Source of the DNA: Paenibacillus tepidiphilus
GTDB lineage: Bacteria; Bacillota; Bacilli; Paenibacillales; Paenibacillaceae
Reading direction: 5' to 3'
Length of the DNA: 64,000 bases
NCBI RefSeq assembly: GCF_008635795.1
Contig: NZ_VWRQ01000018.1
Location: forward strand, 62,001-126,000
This document shows, one piece after another, positions 51,882-60,741 of this stretch (positions are counted from its first letter, which is position 1; each line of letters starts with the position of its first letter). A model generated the notes under the pieces. The model was not told where the DNA came from and did not search any database. It was given only the letters and a program-made list of their open reading frames with translations. The translations under genes and the position numbers were made by a program.

Positions 51882-53060
51882 ATGATGGAAATGAGATCGC
51901 CGATTGAATTTCATGACAACCGGTTCTTAATGTTTGTGCTGGACCAGATGGCCAATGACTTTGAGCAGGAAGGGGTCGACGATGTCATTCGGATGACCTT
52001 GGGGAAATCGGAGCTGCCGCTGCATCCCGAGATCATCGGAGCTATGAAGGATGCGCTGGATACTTTTGAGAAAAGCACGCTGGTATTTCCCGGAGGTCTG
52101 CCTGAATTAAGAGAAGCCCTGGCCGAGGATTACAAGAAGAACTACGATCTTGACATTAAGCCGAGCAACATTGTGATCAATGTGGGAACCAGCGCCTTGT
52201 TCCGGAATCTGTTCTATCTTCTGGCCAAGGAAGGCGATGAGGTGCTGCTGCCGCTCCCTTACTATTCGCTCTATCATTTCTGCGCCCAGCTGGTTGGGGC
52301 CAAGGTGCGCTACTACAACATAGATCTCGATACTCTGTCACTGGATATGGACTCCTTCAAGGCCAACTTCACGGATAAAACCAAAATCGTGGTCATTAAC
52401 TCACCGGGCAATCCGCTCGGCAACATTCTGACCCCGGAAGAGCTGTATGCGATTGACGAGATTATCGACGGCAGAGCAGTCGTCATCAACGATGAGATCT
52501 ACGCCAGTGTGTGCTTTGATAAACGCAGCACTTCGGTGTTGGAACTGAAGGATACCAAGTCGATGTTCATCACGACCAATGCGTTCTCCAAAGGCTACAG
52601 AATGTACAGCCGTCGCGTAGGCTACTGCATCGTTCCGGATGAACTGGTAACCCCGCTGACCGTTATTCAGCATCATACGCTGCTTACAACCGATCCGGTG
52701 GTGCAATACGGCGCACTGGAAGCCTTGCAGCATCCGGAGGAAATCGAGCAGCTGGTGGGGCTGTACCGGGACCGCCGGGATTATACGGTGGAGCAATTCG
52801 AGAAGGTTCCGCTCGTCAAAGCCATTCCGGCGCAGGGCAGCTTCTATTTCACCTTGAATTGCCAGGATTATATGAAGGAGCACGGACTGTCTACCAGCCT
52901 GGAGCTGGCAGAGGAGATTATGAAATACAAACATGTGGCCACCGTTCCGGGTTCCGACTTCGGTCTGCCGAATACGCTGCGTCTCTCGTATTCCAACAGC
53001 CGCTACCACGAAGGGATTGACCGGCTGGTAGATTTCTTTACGAATAAAGCAACGGGATGA
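51882..53060 (+). CDS. PLP-dependent aminotransferase, class I/II
   Basis: A 392-residue fold-type I aminotransferase. The cofactor Lys lies in TNAFSKGYRMYSRRVGY. Other family marks are GTSALFRNLFY, INSPGNPLG, NDEIYA and the substrate-carboxylate Arg in NTLRLSYSNS. It is close to aspartate-type (AspC/PatA) enzymes. In this cluster it probably makes an amino-acid building block from a keto acid, or supplies an unusual amine. AAGGAGGAA precedes two adjacent ATG codons (51882 and 51885). Its end overlaps the B12-type radical SAM gene as ATGA, so the two may act in the same branch. Confidence 0.88.
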   Translation: MMEMRSPIEFHDNRFLMFVLDQMANDFEQEGVDDVIRMTLGKSELPLHPEIIGAMKDALDTFEKSTLVFPGGLPELREALAEDYKKNYDLDIKPSNIVINVGTSALFRNLFYLLAKEGDEVLLPLPYYSLYHFCAQLVGAKVRYYNIDLDTLSLDMDSFKANFTDKTKIVVINSPGNPLGNILTPEELYAIDEIIDGRAVVINDEIYASVCFDKRSTSVLELKDTKSMFITTNAFSKGYRMYSRRVGYCIVPDELVTPLTVIQHHTLLTTDPVVQYGALEALQHPEEIEQLVGLYRDRRDYTVEQFEKVPLVKAIPAQGSFYFTLNCQDYMKEHGLSTSLELAEEIMKYKHVATVPGSDFGLPNTLRLSYSNSRYHEGIDRLVDFFTNKATG

Positions 53061-54640
53061 TGAAGGTTCTATTCGTTAATCTGTATCCCTCCGACAGCGA
53101 GCGCGGGTATTTATTGTCTTCCTACGTTCTCAAAGGATATCTGGAAGCTTACAGTGTGCAGCCGGAAGATCTCGATGTTGAAGTGAGCAATTATTCTACG
53201 GATGGTGATGCATCGCTGATTGCCCGCGACATCATTCAAAGCCGTGCCGATGTGGTCGGATTCAGCTGCTATGTATGGAATGTCGAGAAGATCGGCGCGC
53301 TGCTGAAGCATCTCAAGCCCAGGACAGATGCTTGTTATGTGCTGGGCGGACCGGAAATTTCGCTGGATTGGATCGGCAGGCGTTCCCGGCAATTCCCAGC
53401 GGATTATTATGTCATCGGGCCCGGAGAGAGAATACTCCTGCAGCTTGTCGACTATTTGCGGGAACTTCGGAGCGAGGTGCCGGCCGGTGCGGCCTTCTGG
53501 TCCGGCGGGGCTCTGCAATATACGGAGCCTCCCCTGGAGGACCAGATTGCCGAGCTGGATGAGATTCCCTCTATTTATCTGAATGATGTAATTGAGAACG
53601 ATCTGTATGAAGGCCAGGAGGCTTATCTGGAGACTCAGCGCGGCTGCCGGTACCGCTGCAAGTACTGCGTATACCACAAGAATCTCGACAAGGTGTATTC
53701 CTTTTCGCTGGACCGGGTATTCCGGGAGCTCCGTCATTTAATTGAAGAGAAGCAGGTTCTCTCTTTGCGTATTTTTGATTCGATCTTTACGAATGACCTG
53801 GAAAGAGCGAAGGCCATCATCCGTTATCTGATCCAGCTGAAGGAGCAGGGAGTTCAGCTGCCTTATCTGCTCTACTGGGAGCTGATGTACAACGGGGTCG
53901 ACGAGGAATTTTTCCAGCTTACCGCCGAGCTGAAGTACAGGCAGAATATTCTGAATACCTACAAGCCGCATTTTGCCGATGTCGCGCAGCATTACTCAAG
54001 CCTGCTGGAGGATTACACGGTCATCAATTGCATCGGGCTGCAATCGCTCAACAAGGAGTCGCTGCGGGCCGTTCACCGGCTGGGAGTGAACCCGCGGAAG
54101 CTGGATCAATTCATGAGTCATGCCCGGCAGTATAATGTTGTGCTGAAGGTCGACCTGATTTTGGGGCTTCCTTTTGAAACCTATGCGTCTTACCTGGAGG
54201 GTCTCAATACTATATTGCCTTATTTCGAGGAAACGGATCATATTCTGAATATTCACCGGCTGCAAATATTGCCCGGCTCGGAGATGGAAGAGGTGTGCAG
54301 GCGCTATGAAGTGGAGTATTCCCAGACGGCTCCCCATTACGTCCATCAGACCCGGGAGTTCTCCGGGGAGCAGCTTATCCGGGCCTCGGCGCTGACAGCG
54401 GTGCTGTTCAGGGTGCTGAACTCTACCCTTCGGCCTTATCTGTACCGGGCGGTAAAAGCGAGCGGGCTATCCTATACTCATTTGATCGAGCAATTGTATG
54501 CAGAAATACTGCAGGCCGAGGAACTGAGCGCAACGCTTATTGCCGGCGGTGAAGTCAACGATATGTATTGGAATGAACAGGTCTTTCAGGATTTGCCTTC
54601 CGGATGGCTGATTTCAAGATTTGAAAACTATGTAAAGTAG
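53057..54640 (+). CDS. B12-binding radical SAM protein
   Basis: 527 residues. The N-terminal 140 residues look like a cobalamin-binding Rossmann fold (VLFVNLYPSD; VVGFSCYVWN; YVLGGPEISL; YVIGPGE), although the classical DxHxxG is not present. The radical SAM core follows with CRYRCKYC (C-x3-C-x2-C) near 197, and downstream RIFDSIFTND and VDLILGLPFET. Such proteins carry out C- or P-methylation, ring contraction or other radical changes on natural-product scaffolds. It lies between the aminotransferase and an A-T protein, so it may act on that amino-acid unit. Confidence 0.87.
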   Translation: MMKVLFVNLYPSDSERGYLLSSYVLKGYLEAYSVQPEDLDVEVSNYSTDGDASLIARDIIQSRADVVGFSCYVWNVEKIGALLKHLKPRTDACYVLGGPEISLDWIGRRSRQFPADYYVIGPGERILLQLVDYLRELRSEVPAGAAFWSGGALQYTEPPLEDQIAELDEIPSIYLNDVIENDLYEGQEAYLETQRGCRYRCKYCVYHKNLDKVYSFSLDRVFRELRHLIEEKQVLSLRIFDSIFTNDLERAKAIIRYLIQLKEQGVQLPYLLYWELMYNGVDEEFFQLTAELKYRQNILNTYKPHFADVAQHYSSLLEDYTVINCIGLQSLNKESLRAVHRLGVNPRKLDQFMSHARQYNVVLKVDLILGLPFETYASYLEGLNTILPYFEETDHILNIHRLQILPGSEMEEVCRRYEVEYSQTAPHYVHQTREFSGEQLIRASALTAVLFRVLNSTLRPYLYRAVKASGLSYTHLIEQLYAEILQAEELSATLIAGGEVNDMYWNEQVFQDLPSGWLISRFENYVK

Positions 54641-54643
54641 GGA

Positions 54644-56686
54644 ATGCCTATGGATTTCTTTTCATTTGATATTTTATCCGATGACGAAGAACGGGTCATT
54701 GCGGAGCTTAACCAGACCGGGAAAGCGTATCCGGCACAAGCAACGATTCACGGTGTGATCTCGGCCCGGGCTGCGGCTTCTCCGGAGCAGACTGCCATTA
54801 TCGAGCAGAACGGGCGCCTGACCTACAGGCAATTAGATGAGCAGTCCAACCGGCTGGCCGCGCTGCTGGCCCAAGCTGGCGCAGTGCCCAATTCCTTGAT
54901 CGCTATAGCAGCCGGACGCAGCACGGCACTCGTCACCTCCGTCCTTGGTATTCTGAAGGCGGGCGCGGCTTATATGCCCATTGATCCGGATTACCCGAAG
55001 AAACGGATACGTTATATGCTTCATGACAGTGCCTGCCGCATTCTGGTGACGGAAGCCGCCATTCTGCAGAGCCTGCGGGACGATCTGCCCGAAAGCATAG
55101 AGACGATCATCTGTCTGGATGAAACGGAAGATGCTCCCGATGCGTTGACGGTCCTTCAACAAAAGGATATCGAGCAGATGCCGGTTCATGGATGGGCCAA
55201 TGTCAATTCGGAAGATGATCTGGCATACGTCATTTATACCTCTGGCTCAACAGGGGAACCGAAGGGCGTTATGATTACGCACCGGGCGGTGCTGAATACC
55301 TTGTTCTGGCTGCAGGATGCCTTTGCATTAACGGAGCAGGATGTGATTGCCCAAAAGACGTCGGCCAGCTTCACGGATTCGGTCTGGGAGTTCTTCTGGC
55401 CGCTTATGGTTGGTGCACAGCTCAGCATTATTCCGGCCGATGCGGTGAAAGATCCGCTGCGGCTGTATAGCCAGCTCAAGGCTGACCGGGTAAGCGTTAC
55501 GCAGTTCGTGCCGGCACAGATGAGTCTGTTTCTGGATGTGGTCAAAGGGGAGCAGGATGCCTCGTTGCCGCAGCTGAAGTGGGTATTTAACGGCGGGGAG
55601 GCCCTGCCCGTTAACATTGCGCGGGAATGGTACGGTGTATTTGGACAGGCCCATATTGCCAATATTTACGGCATGACCGAGTCGGCAATCTATGCTACGG
55701 AATATATTCTTGACGGGCCGCCCGATGACGGCACATTAAGCATTCCGCTCGGCAGACCGATCGCCAATGCCCATGTCTATATTATGGACGGGCAGGGACA
55801 GCATTGCCCCTTCGATGTCAAGGGGGAAATCTGCATCGGAGGTCCGGGAATCGCCGCAGGCTATTGGAACAAAGCAGAATTAACGCAGAAAGCTTTTATG
55901 AAGCATCCCGGTACCGGTGAAAGACTGTATTGCACGGGAGACCTGGGCTTGCTGAGACCGGATGGCGTGCTGGAATATCTGGGGAGAAAGGATGACCAGG
56001 TTCAGGTACGGGGGTACCGCGTGGAATTAAAGGAAGTGGAACGTGCGGTCTCCGGCTTCCGGCTGATTAAAGAAAATGCAGTGATCTCCAGGCCGGACAG
56101 CGCCGGATCTAACGAGCTGCTGTGTTATTTCACTACCCATGAGAAGGGCATTGACGTTGATGAGCTGGCCGAGCATATGCGCGAGCTCTTGCCTAACTAT
56201 ATGATTCCTGTGTATTTCATGGAGCTCAATGAAATGCCGTTAACCCCCAACGGAAAGATCGACCGCAGAAAGCTCCCCGAGGTGCAAAGCAAGGTTAGCC
56301 GGACCGGAGAGTATGTGGCTCCGAGAAATGCAATGGAGCAGGCTTTAGTGAAGATATGGGCGGACATTCTGCGCGCCAGCGAAGAAGAGATCGGAATTCA
56401 TGACAGCTTTCTGGAAATCGGCGGGAACTCCATCTCCATCGTCAGGCTGCACCGCAAGATCAGGCAGACCTTGGGGATCGAGATCACGGTGGCGGAGTTA
56501 TTCTCTTATCCGACGATTGCGTTATGGATGGACCATTATGATAACCGGGGCAACAGCAAGGATACAGGCGGAGATGAGGAGGAGCAGTTAACGCGGGACC
56601 TCATGGAGCTGCTGGATCAGGTTGAAGAAGGCACCATTGACGTCGGCCACTCTGTCGAAGCATTCGACAAACTCCAGGGGGGATAA
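54644..56686 (+). CDS. NRPS A-T protein with atypical specificity pocket
   Basis: 680 residues, an adenylation domain and a carrier without condensation domain. A3 is IYTSGSTGEPKG near 197; the A5 line reads YGMTESA instead of the common YGPTE. By hand alignment the pocket starts T-D-W where alpha-amino acid domains have Asp at 235, and reads T-D-W-Q-F-G-I-I-Y. Loss of Asp235 with an Asp at 236 is seen in beta-alanine-type domains, so a beta- or otherwise displaced amino acid is possible. The carrier is IGGNSISIV, Ser near 592. The C-terminal helix (VEEGTIDVGHSVEAFDKL) looks like a docking tail matching the start of the next PKS. Confidence 0.88.
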   Translation: MPMDFFSFDILSDDEERVIAELNQTGKAYPAQATIHGVISARAAASPEQTAIIEQNGRLTYRQLDEQSNRLAALLAQAGAVPNSLIAIAAGRSTALVTSVLGILKAGAAYMPIDPDYPKKRIRYMLHDSACRILVTEAAILQSLRDDLPESIETIICLDETEDAPDALTVLQQKDIEQMPVHGWANVNSEDDLAYVIYTSGSTGEPKGVMITHRAVLNTLFWLQDAFALTEQDVIAQKTSASFTDSVWEFFWPLMVGAQLSIIPADAVKDPLRLYSQLKADRVSVTQFVPAQMSLFLDVVKGEQDASLPQLKWVFNGGEALPVNIAREWYGVFGQAHIANIYGMTESAIYATEYILDGPPDDGTLSIPLGRPIANAHVYIMDGQGQHCPFDVKGEICIGGPGIAAGYWNKAELTQKAFMKHPGTGERLYCTGDLGLLRPDGVLEYLGRKDDQVQVRGYRVELKEVERAVSGFRLIKENAVISRPDSAGSNELLCYFTTHEKGIDVDELAEHMRELLPNYMIPVYFMELNEMPLTPNGKIDRRKLPEVQSKVSRTGEYVAPRNAMEQALVKIWADILRASEEEIGIHDSFLEIGGNSISIVRLHRKIRQTLGIEITVAELFSYPTIALWMDHYDNRGNSKDTGGDEEEQLTRDLMELLDQVEEGTIDVGHSVEAFDKLQGG

Positions 56687-56688
56687 AG

Positions 56689-59600
56689 ATGAAGCTGGTC
56701 AAGAACTATATATTGTCCCAGGTCGCAGCCAGAAGCCTGTCCAAATCCGAGGCCCTTCCTCTGTTAAAAGAATTGTCCGACCAAGAGGGCAAATCGTCCA
56801 GGATGGAGGATATTGCGGTCATCGGCATGGCCTGCCGGCTGCCGCAAGCCGGCGGACTGGAGGAATTCTGGAGCAACCTGATCCATGGTGTAGACAGTAT
56901 TGGCGATTTCCCGGACAGCCGCAAGCAGGATGTTGACCGTCCCATCCGGGATTATTTCAAGAACAAGCGCAATGCACCGGAGATCAAATACCGCCGCGGT
57001 GCCTACCTGGACCGGATTGATCTGTTCGATGCCGAATTTTTTAATATTACACCGGCGGAAGCCCGCTGCATGGACCCGCTGCAGCGGATTTTTCTGGAGG
57101 TGTCCTGGGAGGCGCTGGAGGATGCGGGGTATGCCGAGAAGGAGCTGAACGGCTCCAGAACCGGAGTGTACGTCGGGGATACGGATGCCGACTATCTCAA
57201 GCTGATTCAGGAGATGGAGCCCTATGCCTTGCCCGGCAACACCATATCCATTGTCGCCAGCCGGCTTGCTTACCTTCTGAATCTGGCCAGCGGAAGCCAT
57301 CTGATCGACACGGCTTGCTCGGCTTCCCTGGCGGCGGTGCATCATGCCATCAAGGGCCTGCTCACGGACGATTGCGAAATGGCGCTGGCAGGAGGACTCA
57401 ATCTGACCTTGTTCCCGATTGATGAAGGCCTTGCCGATATTGGCATCGCCTCCTCCGACTATAAGGCCCGTACCTTTGATGCGGACGCCAACGGAACCGT
57501 CTGGGGTGAAGGCTTCTGTGCAGTGGTGCTGAAGAAGCTGAAGCACGCCAAGCGGGACCGGGATCATATTTATGCCGTCATCAAAGGCAGCGCGATGAAC
57601 TCGGACGGCAAATCGAACGGGATTACGGCACCCAGCGCCCGGGCCCAGTCCGAACTGATCAAAGCAGCGTGGCGCAATGCGGGCATCCCGCTGGAGACGA
57701 TGACCTATCTGGAAGCCCACGGCACAGGAACAAGGCTCGGCGACCCGATTGAAATTCAAGGGATTACCGGCGCGATCCGCAGCTCGACGGACCATCAGCA
57801 GTTTTGCGCACTGGGAGCGGTCAAGACCAATATCGGCCATTTGGATACGGCGGCGGGATTGGCCGGGTTTATTAAGACGGTGCTGGCCTTGAAGCATCAG
57901 GCGATTCCGGCAACGCTGCATTTTCACGATCCCAATCCCCATATCGACTTCATGAATTCTCCGGTATTTGTCAATACCGAGTTGATGCCCTGGACAACCG
58001 GCAATGGGGTACCGCGCAGAGCAGGGGTTAGCGCCTTCGGCCTGGCGGGGACGAACTGCCATGTGGTACTGGAGGAATATAAGGAAGAAGCCCGTTCTGC
58101 CGGAAGTATACCGGATGGGCCGGAGCCAGGTATATTCACCCTGTCGGCCAAGAGCCGGAGCTCCTTTGATACCCTGCTGGACCGTTTTATCCGCTACCTT
58201 CCGGATACTCCGCATACGCTGCGGGACATCTGCTTCACCAGCAATACGGGACGCGGGCATTATGCTTACCGGCTTGCAGTGGCTGCAGCTTCCCTGGACG
58301 AACTGCTTGGCAAGCTGCTGTTGCTGCGGGATACGGCAGACATTGGCCGCGCTTCTCTGCAAGCGGAAGGAATTTATTATGCTTATCTGCAGCAACGGGA
58401 GCACAAGCTCTTCAAGCCGGAGCCTCACTCCGATGTAAACATGCTGCTGAATGAATACGCGCGCGGCAGCGAGATCCAGTGGGAGGAATGGTACGGCAAG
58501 CATCCGGGAAGCCGGGTGCCGATTCCGGTATATCCGTTCTCCGGCAAACGGCATTGGATCAACTATATTCCGGAGCAAGAGCCCGTCTCCATACCGCAGC
58601 AGCCGGCGGGCAGAAATACGGACGATTGCTTCTATGCACTCGAATGGGTGCCCAAGGAGCTGGATGGCACCAAGGCAGTTTCGCTGTCCGCCGGACAAGC
58701 CTGGCTGTTGTTGACTGATGATACAGGCGTGGGTGTGTTCTTGTTCGACCAGATGAAGCAGGCGGGCTTGCGGCCTGTTCTCGTAGAAGCGGACGATTCC
58801 TTTGCCAAGGTACAGGAGGATCTATATAAGCTGTGCCCTGATAACCCGGCGCATTTCGAACAGCTTATTCAGGCGGTGACGGATGGCGGGCAGAAGCCGG
58901 TTGCCGGAGTTGTACATCTGTGGACCTGTACGGAAATCCGCAGCGGAATGCGGAATGCAGCGATGCTGCGCGAGAGCCAAATCAGGGGGGCGGAGAGTCT
59001 GCTCCATCTGTTAAAGGGCTTTAAAGCGCAGAATATCGCCCTTCCGCACGAGATTAAAGCTGTCTCCAATTACGCTCACCTGGTCACCCCGGAGGACGGA
59101 TACATTTTCCCGGAGAAAGCGCCCATGTGGGGTTTGATGAAGGTGGTATCCCAGGAATATATTCAGTGCCGCTGCAGTTGTATGGATGTGGAGACCATCG
59201 GGCGCAAAAGCAACGATGTAGCTCTGGAGATCATGCAGGAGCTGAGGCATACAGAATCAGCGGAGGACCACGGCTCCGCTTGGCGCAGCGGTAAACGGTA
59301 TATTCAGCAGCTGTGCAGGATGAATGTGCAATGCCTCCCGAAGCGGGAGATCCGCCTGAGAGAGAAGGGCGTCTATCTGATTGCCGGCGGGGCAGGAGCT
59401 GCAGGACTGGAAACCTGCAGATATCTGGCCGGGAAGACCCGGGCCAGGCTCGTCATCGTCAACCGTACGCCATTGCCGGATCGGCAGGAATGGGAGCGGC
59501 TGGCGGGCTATGGCGCCCATACCCCCGTGTCCAGGCGGATTGCCGAGCTGCTGCGCCTGGAGGAGCTGGGTGCCGAGGTTCATTATTATGCGGCCGATAT

Positions 59601-60711
59601 TACGGATCTGGCCGCGATGAAGGCGGTAATGGCGGATGTAGAGACCCGCGTCGGTCCGGTTCACGGCGTGATTCATTCGGCAATGCAGCTGCAGCACGAA
59701 CGTCTGGAGCAGCTGGATACCGCCGGCTTCAGGCATGCGATGGACACCAAGGTCATCGGTGCGTGGGTGCTTCAAGAATTGGCTAAAGAGCAGAACGCGG
59801 ATTTTGTACTCCTGTATTCCTCGGCAGCCTCCATTCTGGGAGGGGCGGGGCTTGGAGGATATGCCGCCGGTAATGCTTTTATGGACCAGTTCGCCCATTA
59901 TCACAGCCGCCGGGGCGCAGAGATGCTGTCCATTAACTGGTCGTTTCTGGAGATGGGCGCGACCGCCGGTGAGCTTGCCGCAGAACGGAGCTTATCGTTA
60001 CCGATTTCAGCCGGGGACTTTACGCTTATTCTCGATAAACTGCTCCAGTACCGGACAAGTCAAGCTCTCATCGCCAGGATTCGGGGGGAGGAGCTGGCGA
60101 AGGCGCTGAGGCTGCTGAAGGTGCATTTCGCTCCGGAATTGATCGCGACGCTGACGCAGCCGGCGGGGCTCGCCGGCTCTGCAGGCCCGGAAGCCTATCA
60201 GCAGATGATTCATGCCTACCAAGAGCTGAAGCAATGGATTGAGCAGAATGATGCCATCCAGGATATTATTCAGCGGAATGTGGAGCTGGGGGCGCGGTTC
60301 GTATCCTTTGAAGAGCATTTGTACTCGGCACTTCAGCCCGGTACGCCGGCACAGGCGGCGCAGCAGCATTCAGGCCGGAAGTTCCATGTCAGGCTGAAGG
60401 ATCGTGAAGGGAACGAATATTCCGAGATGGAGCGGCGTCTGGGTCAAATCTGGGGCGAGGTGCTGGGCCTTGAGGAAATCGGCGTTCACGCGGATTTCTT
60501 CGAGAACGGGGATTCGCTCATGCTGATGAGTGTAATCGGCCGGATTAAAGACGAGCTGTCAATCGACATTCCAATTCAGATATTTTTCCAGGAGCCGACG
60601 GTAGCCGGGCTCAGCCAATGGCTTCTGCATTCCGAGGAACAGGAAGCGGACGATTCCGATGATATTCCTGTGCTGCCGCGTTATTTTGGGGACCTTAAGG
60701 ACCCCGGCTAA
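56689..60711 (+). CDS. Trans-AT PKS module: KS - KR - ACP
   Basis: 1340 residues. An N-terminal docking helix (MKLVKNYILSQVAARSLS) precedes the ketosynthase with TACSASL (Cys near 209), EAHGTGT and NIGHLD. The post-KS linker ends PIPVYPFSGKRHW. No acyltransferase is present, so an extender must be loaded in trans. The ketoreductase has IAGGAGAAGLET near 898 and the catalytic Tyr-Asn pair in GGYAAGNAF near 1056. The ACP reads FENGDSLMLM near 1274, one Gly shorter than the usual GGDSL, though the phosphopantetheine Ser is kept. No DH or ER, so a beta-hydroxyl is predicted. It starts two bases after the A-T gene and probably elongates the unusual amino acid loaded there. Confidence 0.92.
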   Translation: MKLVKNYILSQVAARSLSKSEALPLLKELSDQEGKSSRMEDIAVIGMACRLPQAGGLEEFWSNLIHGVDSIGDFPDSRKQDVDRPIRDYFKNKRNAPEIKYRRGAYLDRIDLFDAEFFNITPAEARCMDPLQRIFLEVSWEALEDAGYAEKELNGSRTGVYVGDTDADYLKLIQEMEPYALPGNTISIVASRLAYLLNLASGSHLIDTACSASLAAVHHAIKGLLTDDCEMALAGGLNLTLFPIDEGLADIGIASSDYKARTFDADANGTVWGEGFCAVVLKKLKHAKRDRDHIYAVIKGSAMNSDGKSNGITAPSARAQSELIKAAWRNAGIPLETMTYLEAHGTGTRLGDPIEIQGITGAIRSSTDHQQFCALGAVKTNIGHLDTAAGLAGFIKTVLALKHQAIPATLHFHDPNPHIDFMNSPVFVNTELMPWTTGNGVPRRAGVSAFGLAGTNCHVVLEEYKEEARSAGSIPDGPEPGIFTLSAKSRSSFDTLLDRFIRYLPDTPHTLRDICFTSNTGRGHYAYRLAVAAASLDELLGKLLLLRDTADIGRASLQAEGIYYAYLQQREHKLFKPEPHSDVNMLLNEYARGSEIQWEEWYGKHPGSRVPIPVYPFSGKRHWINYIPEQEPVSIPQQPAGRNTDDCFYALEWVPKELDGTKAVSLSAGQAWLLLTDDTGVGVFLFDQMKQAGLRPVLVEADDSFAKVQEDLYKLCPDNPAHFEQLIQAVTDGGQKPVAGVVHLWTCTEIRSGMRNAAMLRESQIRGAESLLHLLKGFKAQNIALPHEIKAVSNYAHLVTPEDGYIFPEKAPMWGLMKVVSQEYIQCRCSCMDVETIGRKSNDVALEIMQELRHTESAEDHGSAWRSGKRYIQQLCRMNVQCLPKREIRLREKGVYLIAGGAGAAGLETCRYLAGKTRARLVIVNRTPLPDRQEWERLAGYGAHTPVSRRIAELLRLEELGAEVHYYAADITDLAAMKAVMADVETRVGPVHGVIHSAMQLQHERLEQLDTAGFRHAMDTKVIGAWVLQELAKEQNADFVLLYSSAASILGGAGLGGYAAGNAFMDQFAHYHSRRGAEMLSINWSFLEMGATAGELAAERSLSLPISAGDFTLILDKLLQYRTSQALIARIRGEELAKALRLLKVHFAPELIATLTQPAGLAGSAGPEAYQQMIHAYQELKQWIEQNDAIQDIIQRNVELGARFVSFEEHLYSALQPGTPAQAAQQHSGRKFHVRLKDREGNEYSEMERRLGQIWGEVLGLEEIGVHADFFENGDSLMLMSVIGRIKDELSIDIPIQIFFQEPTVAGLSQWLLHSEEQEADDSDDIPVLPRYFGDLKDPG

Positions 60712-60741
60712 GTTGTTCGATCCAGTGGGGAGTGGTTACCG

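Noticed and set aside
56764..58698. Antisense open frame of 644 codons inside the KS domain
   Set aside because: The opposite strand encodes a ketosynthase with all catalytic motifs; the antisense product has no recognisable domain.
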